Of a stretch of DNA of 64,000 bases, positions 1-9,070 are shown piece by piece. The notes under the pieces were generated by a model. The model saw nothing but the letters and a program-made list of their open reading frames with translations. It was not told the origin of the DNA and ran no database searches. The stretch lies in the NCBI RefSeq assembly GCF_030730925.1, contig NZ_JAVAMB010000003.1:186001-250000 (forward strand), written 5' to 3'. Origin of the DNA: Flavobacterium sp. DG2-3. Lineage in GTDB: Bacteria > Bacteroidota > Bacteroidia > Flavobacteriales > Flavobacteriaceae. Positions within the stretch are counted from its first letter, which is position 1. Each line of letters opens with the position of its first letter. Made by a program: the position numbers and the translations under genes.

Positions 1-768
1 GGTGAACAAGCAACTTCTGTTTTCAACGATGCTCAAGCAATGCTGAAAGTTATTTTGGAAGAGAAAAAACTGCAGGCAAAAGGTATTTATGGAATTTTTC
101 CTTGTAATCAAGTTGATGACGACGATATCGAATTGCGTGATGAAAACGGAAAAGTTTTAGAGAAGTTTTTGACTTTAAGAGTACAATCTCAAAAAACAAA
201 AGGCGCACCAAATCCAGCTTTAGCCGATTTTATTCTGCCAAAAGAAAGCGGTATCGATGATTATATGGGAGCTTTCTGTGTAACAACCGGTTTTGGAGTA
301 GACGAATGGGCGGCTGAATACGAGAAAAATCTTGACGATTATAATTCGATTATGGTTAAAGCGCTTGCCGATCGTTTCGCTGAGGCTTTCGCCGAATATC
401 TTCACGAGAGAGTGCGTAAAGATTTCTGGGGTTACGACTCAGAAGAGTCTTTAACTAACGAAGAATTAATTAAAGAATCGTATAAAGGAATCCGTCCTGC
501 GCCAGGTTATCCAGCTTGTCCAGATCACTTGGAGAAACCAACGATTTGGAAGCTTTTGGATGTTGAAAAACAAACGGGAGTGAAGTTGACAGAAAGTATG
601 GCGATGTGGCCAGCTTCTTCAGTTTCTGGATATTATTTCGGAAATCCAAAAAGTCGATATTTCGGTCTCGGAAAAATAAAAGAAGATCAGGTTACAGATT
701 ACGCTAAACGCCGAAATGTGCCACTAGAATACGCTCAAAAATGGTTAAACCCTAATATAGCAGACTAA
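1..768 (+). CDS. metH: Cobalamin-dependent methionine synthase, C-terminal part (5' truncated by window edge)
   Basis: The reading frame is open from base 1, so only the last 255 residues are seen. They form the AdoMet-binding reactivation domain of MetH, which remethylates cob(II)alamin after oxidation so that the enzyme can keep converting homocysteine to methionine with methyl-tetrahydrofolate. The diagnostic motif RPAPGYPACPDH lies at visible residues 165-176, and a helical stretch with WPASSVSGYYFGNP and YFGLGKI follows, as in the family. The protein ends normally with a stop at 766-768. metF, which makes the methyl donor, follows after 90 bp in the same direction, so co-transcription is likely. 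The homocysteine-, folate- and B12-binding domains should lie upstream of the window. Confidence 0.95.
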   Translation, partial: GEQATSVFNDAQAMLKVILEEKKLQAKGIYGIFPCNQVDDDDIELRDENGKVLEKFLTLRVQSQKTKGAPNPALADFILPKESGIDDYMGAFCVTTGFGVDEWAAEYEKNLDDYNSIMVKALADRFAEAFAEYLHERVRKDFWGYDSEESLTNEELIKESYKGIRPAPGYPACPDHLEKPTIWKLLDVEKQTGVKLTESMAMWPASSVSGYYFGNPKSRYFGLGKIKEDQVTDYAKRRNVPLEYAQKWLNPNIAD

Positions 769-785
769 CAAAGTTATTTTAGTTT

Positions 786-842
786 CATGTTTAAAGTTTC
801 AAGTTACTGTAGAGAACTTGAAACCTGAAACCTGAAACTTTA
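786..842. repeat. Imperfect inverted repeat between metH and metF
   Basis: An AAAGTTTCAAGTT arm is answered by AACTTGAAACCTGAAACTT, with the unit GAAACCT repeated in tandem. It resembles the simple AT-rich intergenic repeats seen elsewhere in this window. No transcription signal is evident. Confidence 0.5.
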
Positions 843-858
843 AAACCAAAAATAAATA

Positions 859-1815
859 ATGAAAGTAACAGAACATATAGAAAACGCCAAAGGAAAAACA
901 TTATTCTCATTTGAAATTATTCCGCCTCAAAAGGGGAAAAGCATTCAGGAATTATACGATAATATCGATCCGTTGATGGAGTTTAATCCGCCGTTTATTG
1001 ATGTAACGACTTCTCGCGAAGAATACATTTACATTGATAAAGGAAACGGACTTTTAGACAAAAAACTGACTCGTATGCGTCCGGGAACGCTTGGAATTTG
1101 CGCTTCTATAAAACATAAATATAATGTCGATACAGTTCCGCATTTGCTTTGCGGAGGTTTTACAAAAGAAGAAACCGAATATGTACTGGTTGATTGTCAT
1201 TATTTAGGAATCAATAACGTAATGGCGCTTCGTGGTGATGCTATGAAAGATGAACAGTCTTTTGTGCCAAAAGCGGGAGGAAATCATTATGCAATTGATT
1301 TGGTGAAACAAATTAAAAATTTAAACTGCGGACAATATTTGCACGAAGTAATCGATACCGATAATAGAGCCGATTTCTGTATTGGAGTTGCGGGTTATCC
1401 AGAAAAACATTTAGAGTCTCCTTCTTTACAATCGGATTTAAAAAGATTAAAAGAAAAGGTTGATGCAGGTGCTGATTATGTGGTAACGCAGATGTTTTTT
1501 GATAATGCTAAATATTTTGCTTTCGTAGAAAAAGCAAGAGAAATGGGTATCACAATTCCGATTATTCCTGGAATTAAGCCAATTGCAGTTCAAAGACATT
1601 TACAAGTTTTGCCACAAATTTTTAGAATCGATTTGCCAGAAGATTTAATCGATGCAGTAGACAAATGCAAAAATAACGCTGAAATCAAACAAGTTGGAAT
1701 CGAGTGGGCGGTTCAGCAGTCATTAGAATTAAAAGCAGCTGGAGTTCCGTTTTTACACTATTATTCAATGGGTAAATCGGAAAATATTAGACAGATTGCT
1801 AGTCAGGTTTTTTAA
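859..1815 (+). CDS. metF: Methylenetetrahydrofolate reductase
   Basis: This 318-residue protein is a FAD-dependent TIM-barrel enzyme that reduces 5,10-methylene-THF to 5-methyl-THF, the methyl donor used by the upstream MetH. The family N-terminus FSFEIIPPQKG (residues 17-27, with the conserved catalytic Glu) is present. So are the FAD-contact region around LRGD (about residue 123) and GVAGYPEKH in the middle of the barrel. Length matches the family (about 290-320). It starts 90 bp after metH on the same strand and the pair is the expected metabolic unit. Downstream comes a perfect 22-bp inverted repeat that may also end transcription. Confidence 0.95.
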   Translation: MKVTEHIENAKGKTLFSFEIIPPQKGKSIQELYDNIDPLMEFNPPFIDVTTSREEYIYIDKGNGLLDKKLTRMRPGTLGICASIKHKYNVDTVPHLLCGGFTKEETEYVLVDCHYLGINNVMALRGDAMKDEQSFVPKAGGNHYAIDLVKQIKNLNCGQYLHEVIDTDNRADFCIGVAGYPEKHLESPSLQSDLKRLKEKVDAGADYVVTQMFFDNAKYFAFVEKAREMGITIPIIPGIKPIAVQRHLQVLPQIFRIDLPEDLIDAVDKCKNNAEIKQVGIEWAVQQSLELKAAGVPFLHYYSMGKSENIRQIASQVF

Positions 1816-1816
1816 C

Positions 1817-1899
1817 GTCATTGCGAGGAACGAAGCAATCTCACTAGGTATTTTCTTTGCTGATTTTGTAAATGTGGTTGCTTCGTTCCTCGCAATGAC
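1817..1899. repeat. REP-like hairpin pair, family A (perfect 22-bp inverted repeat)
   Basis: Arms 1817-1838 and 1878-1899 are exact reverse complements separated by 39 bp. Each arm is itself a small hairpin: GTCA, stem TTGC, loop GAGGAACGAA, stem GCAA. A second copy lies at 40774-40858 and a decayed half copy at 27372-27399. Confidence 0.85.
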
Positions 1900-1947
1900 A
1901 AACATAACGTGGAATTGTTTAATTTAGAAGTTTAAAATTTTCATATC

Positions 1948-2616
1948 ATGAAAGACGAAGAATTACAAGCCATAGCTTCTCAATTGAAACATCCTTCTGG
2001 AGAAAAAGGAATTGAAATGGGCAATATGATGAACGAAACGAACATCACTATGACCAAACATTCCATCCAAAATTTAAATATTTTAAAGGAAAATAAAATT
2101 CTTGAATTAGGTCACGGAAACGCTGGCCATGTCGAATTTCTTTTCGAACAAGCCAAAGACTTAAAATATTACGGACTCGAAATGTCGGACTTGATGTTTC
2201 AGGAAGCGCGTAAAATCAACAGAAATTTTGTTTCTCAAAAACAAGCTTTCTTTTCACTTTATGACGGAAATAAAATTCCTTTTGAAGATGAAACTTTCGA
2301 TAAAGTATTCACAGTAAATACGATTTATTTTTGGCAGAAACCAGAAGATTTACTTTCAGAAATTTACAGAGTTTTAAAACCGAATGGTAATTTCTGTCTG
2401 ACTTTTGCTGAAGAAGATTTCATGAAAAAACTTCCGTTTACACAATTTGAGTTCGAACTTTATAGCACTCAAAAAGCGCAGGATTTAATTGCAAAATCAG
2501 ATTTTAAAATTGTTTACAAAGAAACTCAGACCGAAAAAATAAAAAACAAAACAGGCGAACTGGTTGACAGGGCTTTTACCACTATTGTCTTAGAAAAGTC
2601 TTTTAAATCATTTTAA
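1948..2616 (+). CDS. Class I SAM-dependent methyltransferase
   Basis: The protein has 222 residues and a Rossmann methyltransferase core. Motif I is ILELGHGNAG at residues 51-60 (the usual ExGxGxG pattern), preceded by a helix. The acidic end of strand 2 follows near YYGLEMS, and the motif IV/post region IPFEDETFDKVFTVNTIYFW is typical of Methyltransf_11 (UbiE-like) enzymes. The substrate cannot be told from the sequence. It is flanked by a repeat upstream and by the symporter gene 78 bp downstream on the same strand. Nothing suggests a link with quinone biosynthesis. Confidence 0.8.
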   Translation: MKDEELQAIASQLKHPSGEKGIEMGNMMNETNITMTKHSIQNLNILKENKILELGHGNAGHVEFLFEQAKDLKYYGLEMSDLMFQEARKINRNFVSQKQAFFSLYDGNKIPFEDETFDKVFTVNTIYFWQKPEDLLSEIYRVLKPNGNFCLTFAEEDFMKKLPFTQFEFELYSTQKAQDLIAKSDFKIVYKETQTEKIKNKTGELVDRAFTTIVLEKSFKSF

Positions 2617-2694
2617 TCTGCGGCATTAAATTTAGTTGCTTTTAAGTACTTTCATTGTTCCATTTTGGTTTCTAAATTGTAATACTTTTAAATT

Positions 2695-3918
2695 ATGGAA
2701 GTAAAAAAAATCAATTTTCTACAAAGTTACAGCAGTATTCTTTTACTTCTTGGCGGTATCATTATCGGCAGTATTTTCGGATTGGTGTTCGGAGAAAAAG
2801 TATTGGTAATAAAACCAATTGGAGATATTTTTCTGAACTTACTTTTTACAGCGATTATTCCATTGATTTTTTTTACGATCGGTTCTTCGATTGCCAATTT
2901 AGAACAGAAAGAAAAGCTCGGAAAATTATTCTTAATAATGATTTTGGTTTTCCTTTCGACACTTTTGATTTCGGCAATTGTAATGATTTTTGCCGTTTAT
3001 CTTTTTCCAATTCATGAAGATATTGCTATAGCGAAAATTCCGTTTGAAAATGTTCAAACAGGTTCGGTAGGCGATCAGATTGCAAAGCTGGTTACTACAA
3101 ACGATTTCTTCGAATTATTGTCGAGAAAAAGCATGCTGGCGCTCATTATATTTTCATTTTTAATTGGTTTTGCGACTTTACAATCTGGAGAAAGAGGAAA
3201 CGTATTTAAAAGTTTTCTGGATTCAGGAAACGAAGTCATGAAACAGCTTTTAAATATCATCATGAAATTTGCACCAATCGGTTTGGGAGCTTATTTTGCG
3301 TATCAGGTTGGTATTTTCGGACCGCAGCTGTTTGGTGTTTATGCAAAACCTATGGCGGTTTATTATGCGGCTTGTATCTTTTATTTCTTTACATTCTTTA
3401 GTTTATATGCCCTTGTTGCAGGCGGAAAAAAAGCTTTCAAAGTTTTTTGGAGCAATAATATTACGCCGTCTTTAACCGCAATCGGAACTTGCAGCAGTAT
3501 TGCGACAATTCCGGCGAATTTGGATGCTGCACAAAAAATGGGAATTCCAGCGCATGTTCGAAATTTGGTGATTCCGTTGGGAGCACCTTTGCACAAAGAT
3601 GGCTCGAGTATGTCATCTATCCTAAAAATTACTTTTCTTTTTGCCATGTTTGGAAAAGATTTCACCGAGCCTTCAACCATTCTCTTGGCATTAGGAATTA
3701 CCATAATTGTTTCTATTGTCGAAGGCGGAATTCCGAATGGCGGTTACATAGGAGAAGTTTTGGCTATTACGGTTTATGGTTTTCCGATGGAACAAGCTCT
3801 GCCAGTAGCGATGATTTTAGGAACTTTGGTTGATCCAATTGCAACGTTATTAAATGCAAACGGCGATGTAATTTCATCGATGCTGGTGTCCAGATTCTCA
3901 GAAAAAACGAAGTGGTAG
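2695..3918 (+). CDS. Dicarboxylate/amino acid:cation symporter (SDF/DAACS family)
   Basis: A 407-residue polytopic inner-membrane protein. About eight hydrophobic segments are visible. Hairpin 1 carries the serine-rich GTCSSIATIPANL near residue 262, the TM7 loop has PLGAPLHKDGSSM, hairpin 2 carries GGIPNGGYIGEV, and TM8 has VDPIATLLNANGD. These are the substrate- and Na+-binding elements of glutamate/dicarboxylate carriers (GltP/DctA). The TM7 signature differs from the canonical NMDG form (HKDG), so substrate preference may differ. It ends 103 bp before a PLP-dependent decarboxylase gene, so an amino acid substrate is conceivable, but this is inference. Confidence 0.85.
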   Translation: MEVKKINFLQSYSSILLLLGGIIIGSIFGLVFGEKVLVIKPIGDIFLNLLFTAIIPLIFFTIGSSIANLEQKEKLGKLFLIMILVFLSTLLISAIVMIFAVYLFPIHEDIAIAKIPFENVQTGSVGDQIAKLVTTNDFFELLSRKSMLALIIFSFLIGFATLQSGERGNVFKSFLDSGNEVMKQLLNIIMKFAPIGLGAYFAYQVGIFGPQLFGVYAKPMAVYYAACIFYFFTFFSLYALVAGGKKAFKVFWSNNITPSLTAIGTCSSIATIPANLDAAQKMGIPAHVRNLVIPLGAPLHKDGSSMSSILKITFLFAMFGKDFTEPSTILLALGITIIVSIVEGGIPNGGYIGEVLAITVYGFPMEQALPVAMILGTLVDPIATLLNANGDVISSMLVSRFSEKTKW

Positions 3919-3976
3919 CTTCACTTTAAAAATACCTCAAATAATTAATTTAAAATATTTTCCTCTTATGTTAAGG

Positions 3977-3999
3977 CTTCGACTTTGTTCAGTCTGACA
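3977..3999 (-). repeat. Single, partly decayed REP-like unit, family B
   Basis: Read on the minus strand it is TGTCA followed by GACT, a GAACAAAGTCGA loop and AGCC. It matches the family B repeats at 27.1, 36.1 and 49.7 kb but its stem is partly lost. Confidence 0.6.
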
Positions 4000-4021
4000 A
4001 AGAGATTTAATACTATATAAT

Positions 4022-5422
4022 ATGAATTCAATACTACAGCAAGATCTCAATGATTTTGATACCATTTTAGAAAAAACAAAACAGCAGGGAATTGATTTTC
4101 TAAATGCTATCGAAAATATTCCCACTTCTAATACGTACACAATTGATCCAAAAAGCGTTTTAAACGAATTGGGTCTAGGCTCGATCGAAGCCTTAAAAGA
4201 GTTTAATGAAAGACTAGCGCCATTGATGGTTTCTTCTTCGGGGCCAAGATATTGGGGATTTGTTACAGGCGGTTCTACTCCGGCATCGATCGTAGGTGAC
4301 TGGCTGGCGGCTGTTTACGATCAGAATACGCAGGCAGTAAAAGCACAAGGTGGGGCGTCGGCTTTTATAGAATTTGAAACGATTCATTTATTATTACAGC
4401 TGTTAAATCTTCCAGATGACTTTTTAGGCGGATTTGTTACAGGCGCGACGATGTCAAACTTTACGTCTCTAGGCGTTGCAAGGCAATGGTTTGGAGCACA
4501 GTTTGGAAAAGATTTTGCTAAAAACGGAATTTCAGAAACTATCAATATTCTCACAGCAACTCCACATTCTTCTTCTGTAAAATGTTTGTCACTTTTAGGA
4601 ATTGGAAGCCAAAATTATACGACTGTAAAAACAATTGAAGGCAATCGTGAAGCTTTGGATATTGCCGATTTAGAAGAAAATATCAAGCAATTAAACGGAA
4701 AACCTTTTATACTTATTTCAAGCGCAGGAACAGTAAATACGGCCGATTTTGATGATTTTGAAGCGATTGCAGCTTTAAAAGAAAAATACAATTTCTGGTG
4801 GCATATTGATGGCGCTTTTGGCGGATTTGCAGCGGTATCGGATAAATATAAACATTTGGTTAAAGGCTGGGAAGGAGCAGACAGTATTACGATTGACTGT
4901 CACAAATGGCTGAATGTGCCTTATGAAAGCGCTTTCTTTTTAAATAAAAAAGAACATATCAACCTGCAGATTGAAACATTTCAGAATTCAAATGCACCTT
5001 ATTTAGGAAATGCTTTGGAGAATTTTAATTATCTAAATGTACTTCCTGAAAACTCTCGCCGTCTGCGTGCGCTGCCAGCGTGGTTTTCGCTTAAAGCGTA
5101 TGGAAAAGAAGGTTTTAGAGATATAATTGAGTGCAGTACAGCGTTGGCATTGCATTTTGGAAATGCTTTAATAGAAAATGATTTTGAGCTTTTAGCACCA
5201 ATTCGTTTAAATAATGTTTGCTTCACACTAAAAGGAGAGCACAATCAGGAAAAAGTAAGCCGATTTTTGTCTGATTTGAACGATACCGGAAAAGTATTTA
5301 TGACGCCGACAGTTTATCTAAACAAAAAAGGAATTAGAGCTTCATTTGTAAACTGGCGTACAACAGAAAATGATATTAAACTTGTAATTCAGGAAATGCG
5401 AGAAGTGCTTTCGAGAATATAA
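4022..5422 (+). CDS. PLP-dependent group II amino-acid decarboxylase family protein
   Basis: The protein has 466 residues and fold-type I PLP architecture of the DDC/glutamate decarboxylase family. Visible landmarks are the glycine-rich FVTGGSTPASIVGDWL region near residue 80, TPHSSSVKCL near residue 180, the cofactor aspartate in WWHIDGAFGGFA, and the Schiff-base lysine K295 in TIDCHKWLNVPYES. The enzyme probably decarboxylates an aromatic or acidic amino acid, or is a related PLP enzyme; the substrate cannot be fixed from sequence. It lies downstream of an SDF-type symporter on the same strand (103 bp) and is closed by a hairpin at 5438-5465. Confidence 0.85.
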   Translation: MNSILQQDLNDFDTILEKTKQQGIDFLNAIENIPTSNTYTIDPKSVLNELGLGSIEALKEFNERLAPLMVSSSGPRYWGFVTGGSTPASIVGDWLAAVYDQNTQAVKAQGGASAFIEFETIHLLLQLLNLPDDFLGGFVTGATMSNFTSLGVARQWFGAQFGKDFAKNGISETINILTATPHSSSVKCLSLLGIGSQNYTTVKTIEGNREALDIADLEENIKQLNGKPFILISSAGTVNTADFDDFEAIAALKEKYNFWWHIDGAFGGFAAVSDKYKHLVKGWEGADSITIDCHKWLNVPYESAFFLNKKEHINLQIETFQNSNAPYLGNALENFNYLNVLPENSRRLRALPAWFSLKAYGKEGFRDIIECSTALALHFGNALIENDFELLAPIRLNNVCFTLKGEHNQEKVSRFLSDLNDTGKVFMTPTVYLNKKGIRASFVNWRTTENDIKLVIQEMREVLSRI

Positions 5423-5437
5423 ACTATTTAAATGTAG

Positions 5438-5465
5438 AAGAGCCTGTTTGAAGGAACAGGCTCTT
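5438..5465 (+). terminator. Hairpin after the PLP decarboxylase gene
   Basis: An 11-bp perfect stem AAGAGCCTGTT/AACAGGCTCTT with a 6-base loop starts 16 bp after the stop codon. The T-run is weak. Confidence 0.65.
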
Positions 5466-5513
5466 AACTAACACAAAAAAAAACAAAAAACAAGGTATTT
5501 AAAGAACGAAACT

Positions 5514-7631
5514 TTATATGCGGTATGTAAATGCAATTGTCGCTATACGATTGTCCAGATCATATCTTTTATCAATAGTCGTTTGCGCAACTGCAGATTT
5601 AATGTAGAAATTATTGGTGTTGAAAACATCAGTAAAATTGAGTTTGATACTTCCTTTTTTAGCTAAAACCTGTTTAGAAATTCCGATGCTGAAATCAAAG
5701 AAAGCGTCTCTCTGGTAAATTCCAAGATTCGATTTTGACTGATATTGAGCATTTCCTTCTGCTTTCAGCGTTTCAGTTATAGTAAAAGAATTTTGAACGC
5801 TTACGTTTAAGGTTGTTATAGGATCAATCGTATTGCTGTTTAAAATGTCTGCCATAAATTTATTCTCAAAAACATTGAATAAAGTGTTTACAGACCACCA
5901 TTTGTTTAACTCGGCTGTATTGGTAATATTAACTCCGTAATTGTATGATTTGTTAACGTTTATTTGAGTTGTAACAGTCGTATTGGTGTCTGGATTATAG
6001 TTATACACTTCTGTAAAAACATCTTTAGTGCTATTAAAATAAACAGAAGCCATAAAATTACTTTTCCAAGCGTAGCCAATTTCCATGGCATGTGTAATCT
6101 CAGGAATCAAGTTTGGATTTCCCTGCGAATAGTTGAATGAATCATCGTAAAAACGGAACGGATTCAAATCAAACTGGCTTGGTCTATTGATTCTTTTACT
6201 GTAAGAAGCGTGTGCAGAATGGTTGCTGGTGAATTCATATTTTAAAGAAAGACTCGGAAACCATTTTAAATAATCATCTTTATGCTCTTCGTTTAAAGTT
6301 TTCTGATCAATGTTGATAGCAGTATACTCACTTCTTAAACCAGCCTGAATGTTTAATTTTTCTAACTGATATTTATAGTTGGCGTAAGCAGCATAAATCT
6401 GTTCGTTATATTCAAAATGATTGGTCGAATTAAAATCGATTAGCCATTCGTTGTTTTCGTAATATTCGTAAACTGATGGATTGTCATTGTTTTTAACGCT
6501 GGCTTTAAAACCCCACTCAATAGATTGCTTTTCCTTAAACGGATTTATAAAATCAATTTTTCCAGTAAAAACTTTTAACTGAGATGGAATATAACCGCGA
6601 CGATCGTTTACAACAGTTGCATTTGCGGTATTTTCTGCACTTTGAAACTGGTTAGATCTAAACTTTGACGTTTCGTATTCAAAATCAAAATTCATGTTTT
6701 TTCCTTCGTCATTAAATTTATGAGTACCAGAAAAAGCATAAGTATAATCATTCCATTTTTCTTTGCTGTCATTGTAAGTCAAAGCATCAAAAATAGGCTG
6801 ATTTGAAGTATTAAGAACTGTATTAGTTCCATCGGCCATATTTTCATAGCGTCCAATTTTAGCATCTACATAAAACTCTAAATTGGTTTTAGGAGAAACT
6901 TCATATTGCGTTCCAATTTTGAAATTATTAGAAGTAAGAGGCTCATCTGTAATAGAGGTCTGATGATTTGTAGACAAAATTTGCTGATGCGTAAGATCTG
7001 TATATTGGGTCTGATTGAATTTTTTACGCTCTTCTTCGCCACGAAAAGTATAACTGTAATTTCCGAAAACGCCCCATTTATCTTTATTATAATTTAAATT
7101 AAAGCCAGAATTCGTTCTGTTTTTTCGGCCTCTTCCGTAACTGGCAAATGCGGTTCCTTTTAAGCCTTCAGCATTTGGTTTTTTTAGAATAATATTAATG
7201 ATACCAGCTTTTCCTGCCGCATCATATTTAGAAGAAGGATTAGTAATGACTTCTATTTGTTTAATATTTGATGAGGTTGTAGCTTTTAAATAATTGGCTA
7301 ATTCTTTCTGAGAAAGCTGTGTCAATTTACCATTGATCATTACCGCAACACCTTGCTGACCGCGAATAGATAAATCGCCATCTTGAGATACCACAACGCC
7401 AGGCGCACGCGATAAAACATCAAGAGCTGTTCCGCCTTCAGAAACGATGCTGTTTTCTACATTAAAAACAAGACGATCTGATTTTTGAGTGTAAAGTACT
7501 TTCTTCTTACTAATCACAATTTCATCTAAAGCATTTATAGTTGTTTCAACAATACTGTCAGTTTCTTTTTCTGTTTGAGAATATCCATATACCGAAAAAG
7601 CAAGCATAATGGAGGTTATAATATTTTTCAT
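5514..7631 (-). CDS. TonB-dependent receptor-like outer-membrane beta-barrel protein
   Basis: The product is 705 residues with an N-terminal signal peptide ending near YGYSQ. There is no N-terminal carboxypeptidase-D-like repeat. A plug domain follows at about residues 40-150 (DVLSRAPGVVVSQDG, SIRGQQGVAVMINGK, QIEVITNPSSKYDAAG), then a barrel rich in alternating aromatic residues that ends in an aromatic-terminated strand (AFTYRI). This is the outer membrane beta-barrel family related to TonB-dependent receptors, which import iron complexes, peptides or glycans through the outer membrane. No SusD-like lipoprotein lies beside it, so it is not a glycan-uptake PUL. The substrate is unknown. Confidence 0.85.
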   Translation of the reverse strand: MKNIITSIMLAFSVYGYSQTEKETDSIVETTINALDEIVISKKKVLYTQKSDRLVFNVENSIVSEGGTALDVLSRAPGVVVSQDGDLSIRGQQGVAVMINGKLTQLSQKELANYLKATTSSNIKQIEVITNPSSKYDAAGKAGIINIILKKPNAEGLKGTAFASYGRGRKNRTNSGFNLNYNKDKWGVFGNYSYTFRGEEERKKFNQTQYTDLTHQQILSTNHQTSITDEPLTSNNFKIGTQYEVSPKTNLEFYVDAKIGRYENMADGTNTVLNTSNQPIFDALTYNDSKEKWNDYTYAFSGTHKFNDEGKNMNFDFEYETSKFRSNQFQSAENTANATVVNDRRGYIPSQLKVFTGKIDFINPFKEKQSIEWGFKASVKNNDNPSVYEYYENNEWLIDFNSTNHFEYNEQIYAAYANYKYQLEKLNIQAGLRSEYTAINIDQKTLNEEHKDDYLKWFPSLSLKYEFTSNHSAHASYSKRINRPSQFDLNPFRFYDDSFNYSQGNPNLIPEITHAMEIGYAWKSNFMASVYFNSTKDVFTEVYNYNPDTNTTVTTQINVNKSYNYGVNITNTAELNKWWSVNTLFNVFENKFMADILNSNTIDPITTLNVSVQNSFTITETLKAEGNAQYQSKSNLGIYQRDAFFDFSIGISKQVLAKKGSIKLNFTDVFNTNNFYIKSAVAQTTIDKRYDLDNRIATIAFTYRI

Positions 7632-7833
7632 GCTGTTTTAAATTTGGCGATTCTAACCGAGGCTAGAACATAATCTTGTAATTTTTAAATCAGAATTTAT
7701 TGCAGTACAATTTGTTCTAATTTGTCTGAAAACCTTTTTTGAAGATTTATCGCTTGATTTGAAACAGTTGAAATAAGTTTTTTTAGGATAAGGAGTGTAC
7801 GTAACATACCGTGGCATTTAAAATTTGATTTGC

Positions 7834-7841
7834 CAAATATA
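7834..7841 (-). promoter_or_regulatory. Putative -7 element for the barrel receptor gene
   Basis: The minus strand reads TATATTTG followed by GC, matching the Bacteroidota TAnnTTTG consensus. No TTG is found at the expected -33 position. Confidence 0.4.
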
Positions 7842-7940
7842 ACACTATTTATAACAAGTCTAAATAAAAATAATAATATTTTTTAAAGAAAAATGATAAT
7901 TGACTGATTTATAGATAAAAGAATGAGAAGGAAAATAAAA

Positions 7941-7974
7941 AAGCAGTTTGTTTTGAACTCAAAACAAACCGCTT
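7941..7974 (-). terminator. Rho-independent terminator of gldA
   Basis: A 14-bp stem with one G.U wobble (AAGCAGTTTGTTTT/AAAACAAACCGCTT) and loop GAACTC. A-rich sequence on its left gives a U-run in the minus-strand transcript. Confidence 0.8.
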
Positions 7975-8026
7975 TTTCATAAAAAACTTAAATCTAAGTA
8001 GCTTAGAAGCTTAGCAACTTAGAACC

Positions 8027-8923
8027 TTATTTTGTAATTTCTCTAAATACAGCTTCCAGATTTTTATTTTTCTGATTCAATTGTAGTGTTTTTAATCCAT
8101 TTGCGTTGGCAAAGTCAAAAATAGCTGGTCGCATATCTTTTTCGGTAATAAAAGTTAGCTCCCATGTCATGTCATGAGTATTTACGTACGAAGAAATGTT
8201 TTCTAGTTTAGCTAAAAGCTGTTCTTCGACTTTGTAATCGAACTCAACTTCAATAACTTGCTCTTTATCGGCAGTAACCAAATGGTCTAATTTATTGTCG
8301 GCAACAATTTGTCCTTTGTCAATAATTATGACACGATCGCAAATCGCTTCGACTTCTTGCATGATGTGTGTCGATAAAAAAACTGTTTTATTTTTTCCAG
8401 CATTTTTAATCACATTACGAATTTCCATTAACTGGTTAGGATCCAGTCCCGTAGTTGGTTCGTCCAAAATTAAAACTTCTGGATCATGAAGCAAAGCATT
8501 CGCTAGTCCCGCACGCTGGCGGTATCCTTTAGAGAGTTGGCCAATTTTTTTATGGCTCTCTGGTGTCAGTCCTGTCAGTTGAATTACCTCTTCAATTCTT
8601 GATTTTGGCACGTTATAAACATCAGCATTAAATGCCAAATACTCACGAACATACAAATCCAAATATAACGGATTGTGCTCTGGCAAGTAACCGATAGAGC
8701 GCTGAACCTCTTTTTGATTTGTCATGACATCGTGACTATTTACAAGGGCTGAGCCTTCGTCTGCCAATAAATAGGTAGTCAAAATTTTCATTAAAGTAGA
8801 TTTTCCTGCTCCATTTGGACCTAAAAATCCAACAATTTCTCCTTTCTTAATCGAAAATGAAATTGAATTTAATGCTTTTTGTGTTCCGTAACTTTTTGAT
8901 ATGTTGTTTACTTCTATCGACAT
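8027..8923 (-). CDS. gldA: Gliding-motility ABC transporter ATP-binding subunit GldA
   Basis: The 298-residue length is that known for GldA. Walker A GPNGAGKST is at residues 35-43, the ABC signature LSKGYRQR at 130-137, and Walker B VLILDEP at 150-156, followed by the H-loop in STHIMQEV. An extra C-terminal region of about 80 residues follows the nucleotide-binding domain. In F. johnsoniae, GldA with GldF and GldG forms an ABC transporter needed for surface gliding; gldF and gldG are not nearby here, as is usual. The sequence alone would also fit a generic ABC-2 ATPase, but length and end-to-end resemblance favour GldA. A TACTTTTG promoter element lies 17 bp upstream of the start. Confidence 0.88.
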   Translation of the reverse strand: MSIEVNNISKSYGTQKALNSISFSIKKGEIVGFLGPNGAGKSTLMKILTTYLLADEGSALVNSHDVMTNQKEVQRSIGYLPEHNPLYLDLYVREYLAFNADVYNVPKSRIEEVIQLTGLTPESHKKIGQLSKGYRQRAGLANALLHDPEVLILDEPTTGLDPNQLMEIRNVIKNAGKNKTVFLSTHIMQEVEAICDRVIIIDKGQIVADNKLDHLVTADKEQVIEVEFDYKVEEQLLAKLENISSYVNTHDMTWELTFITEKDMRPAIFDFANANGLKTLQLNQKNKNLEAVFREITK

Positions 8924-8940
8924 GGACTTTTTATTTGCTA

Positions 8941-8948
8941 CAAAAGTA
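8941..8948 (-). promoter_or_regulatory. Putative gldA promoter -7 element
   Basis: The minus strand reads TACTTTTG, matching TAnnTTTG, 17 bp upstream of the gldA ATG. The untranslated leader would be very short. Confidence 0.5.
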
Positions 8949-9070
8949 ACGAGAAATCCTTTCGATTGCTACATTTTGGCTTTTAAAGTATTTCTTAAAA
9001 AAAATATAAAGTTCCCAATTCACGGCACTGTTGTTGTTAAAGGAAACATAAATTTTAAATAAAAGCCCAA

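Larger units (their letters stand above)
7632..8026. other. Intergenic region between the barrel receptor and gldA
   Basis: This 395-bp stretch has no credible gene. It holds the receptor's probable promoter (minus-strand TATATTTG at 7834-7841, which would give a leader of roughly 200 nt), the gldA terminator at 7941-7974, and a run of CTTAGAA/CTTAGCAA-like units at about 7988-8028. Both flanking genes are on the minus strand. Confidence 0.6.

Noticed and set aside
5514..7631. SusC-like glycan-uptake receptor
   Set aside because: No SusD-like gene, no N-terminal carboxypeptidase-like repeat, and no glycoside hydrolases nearby.
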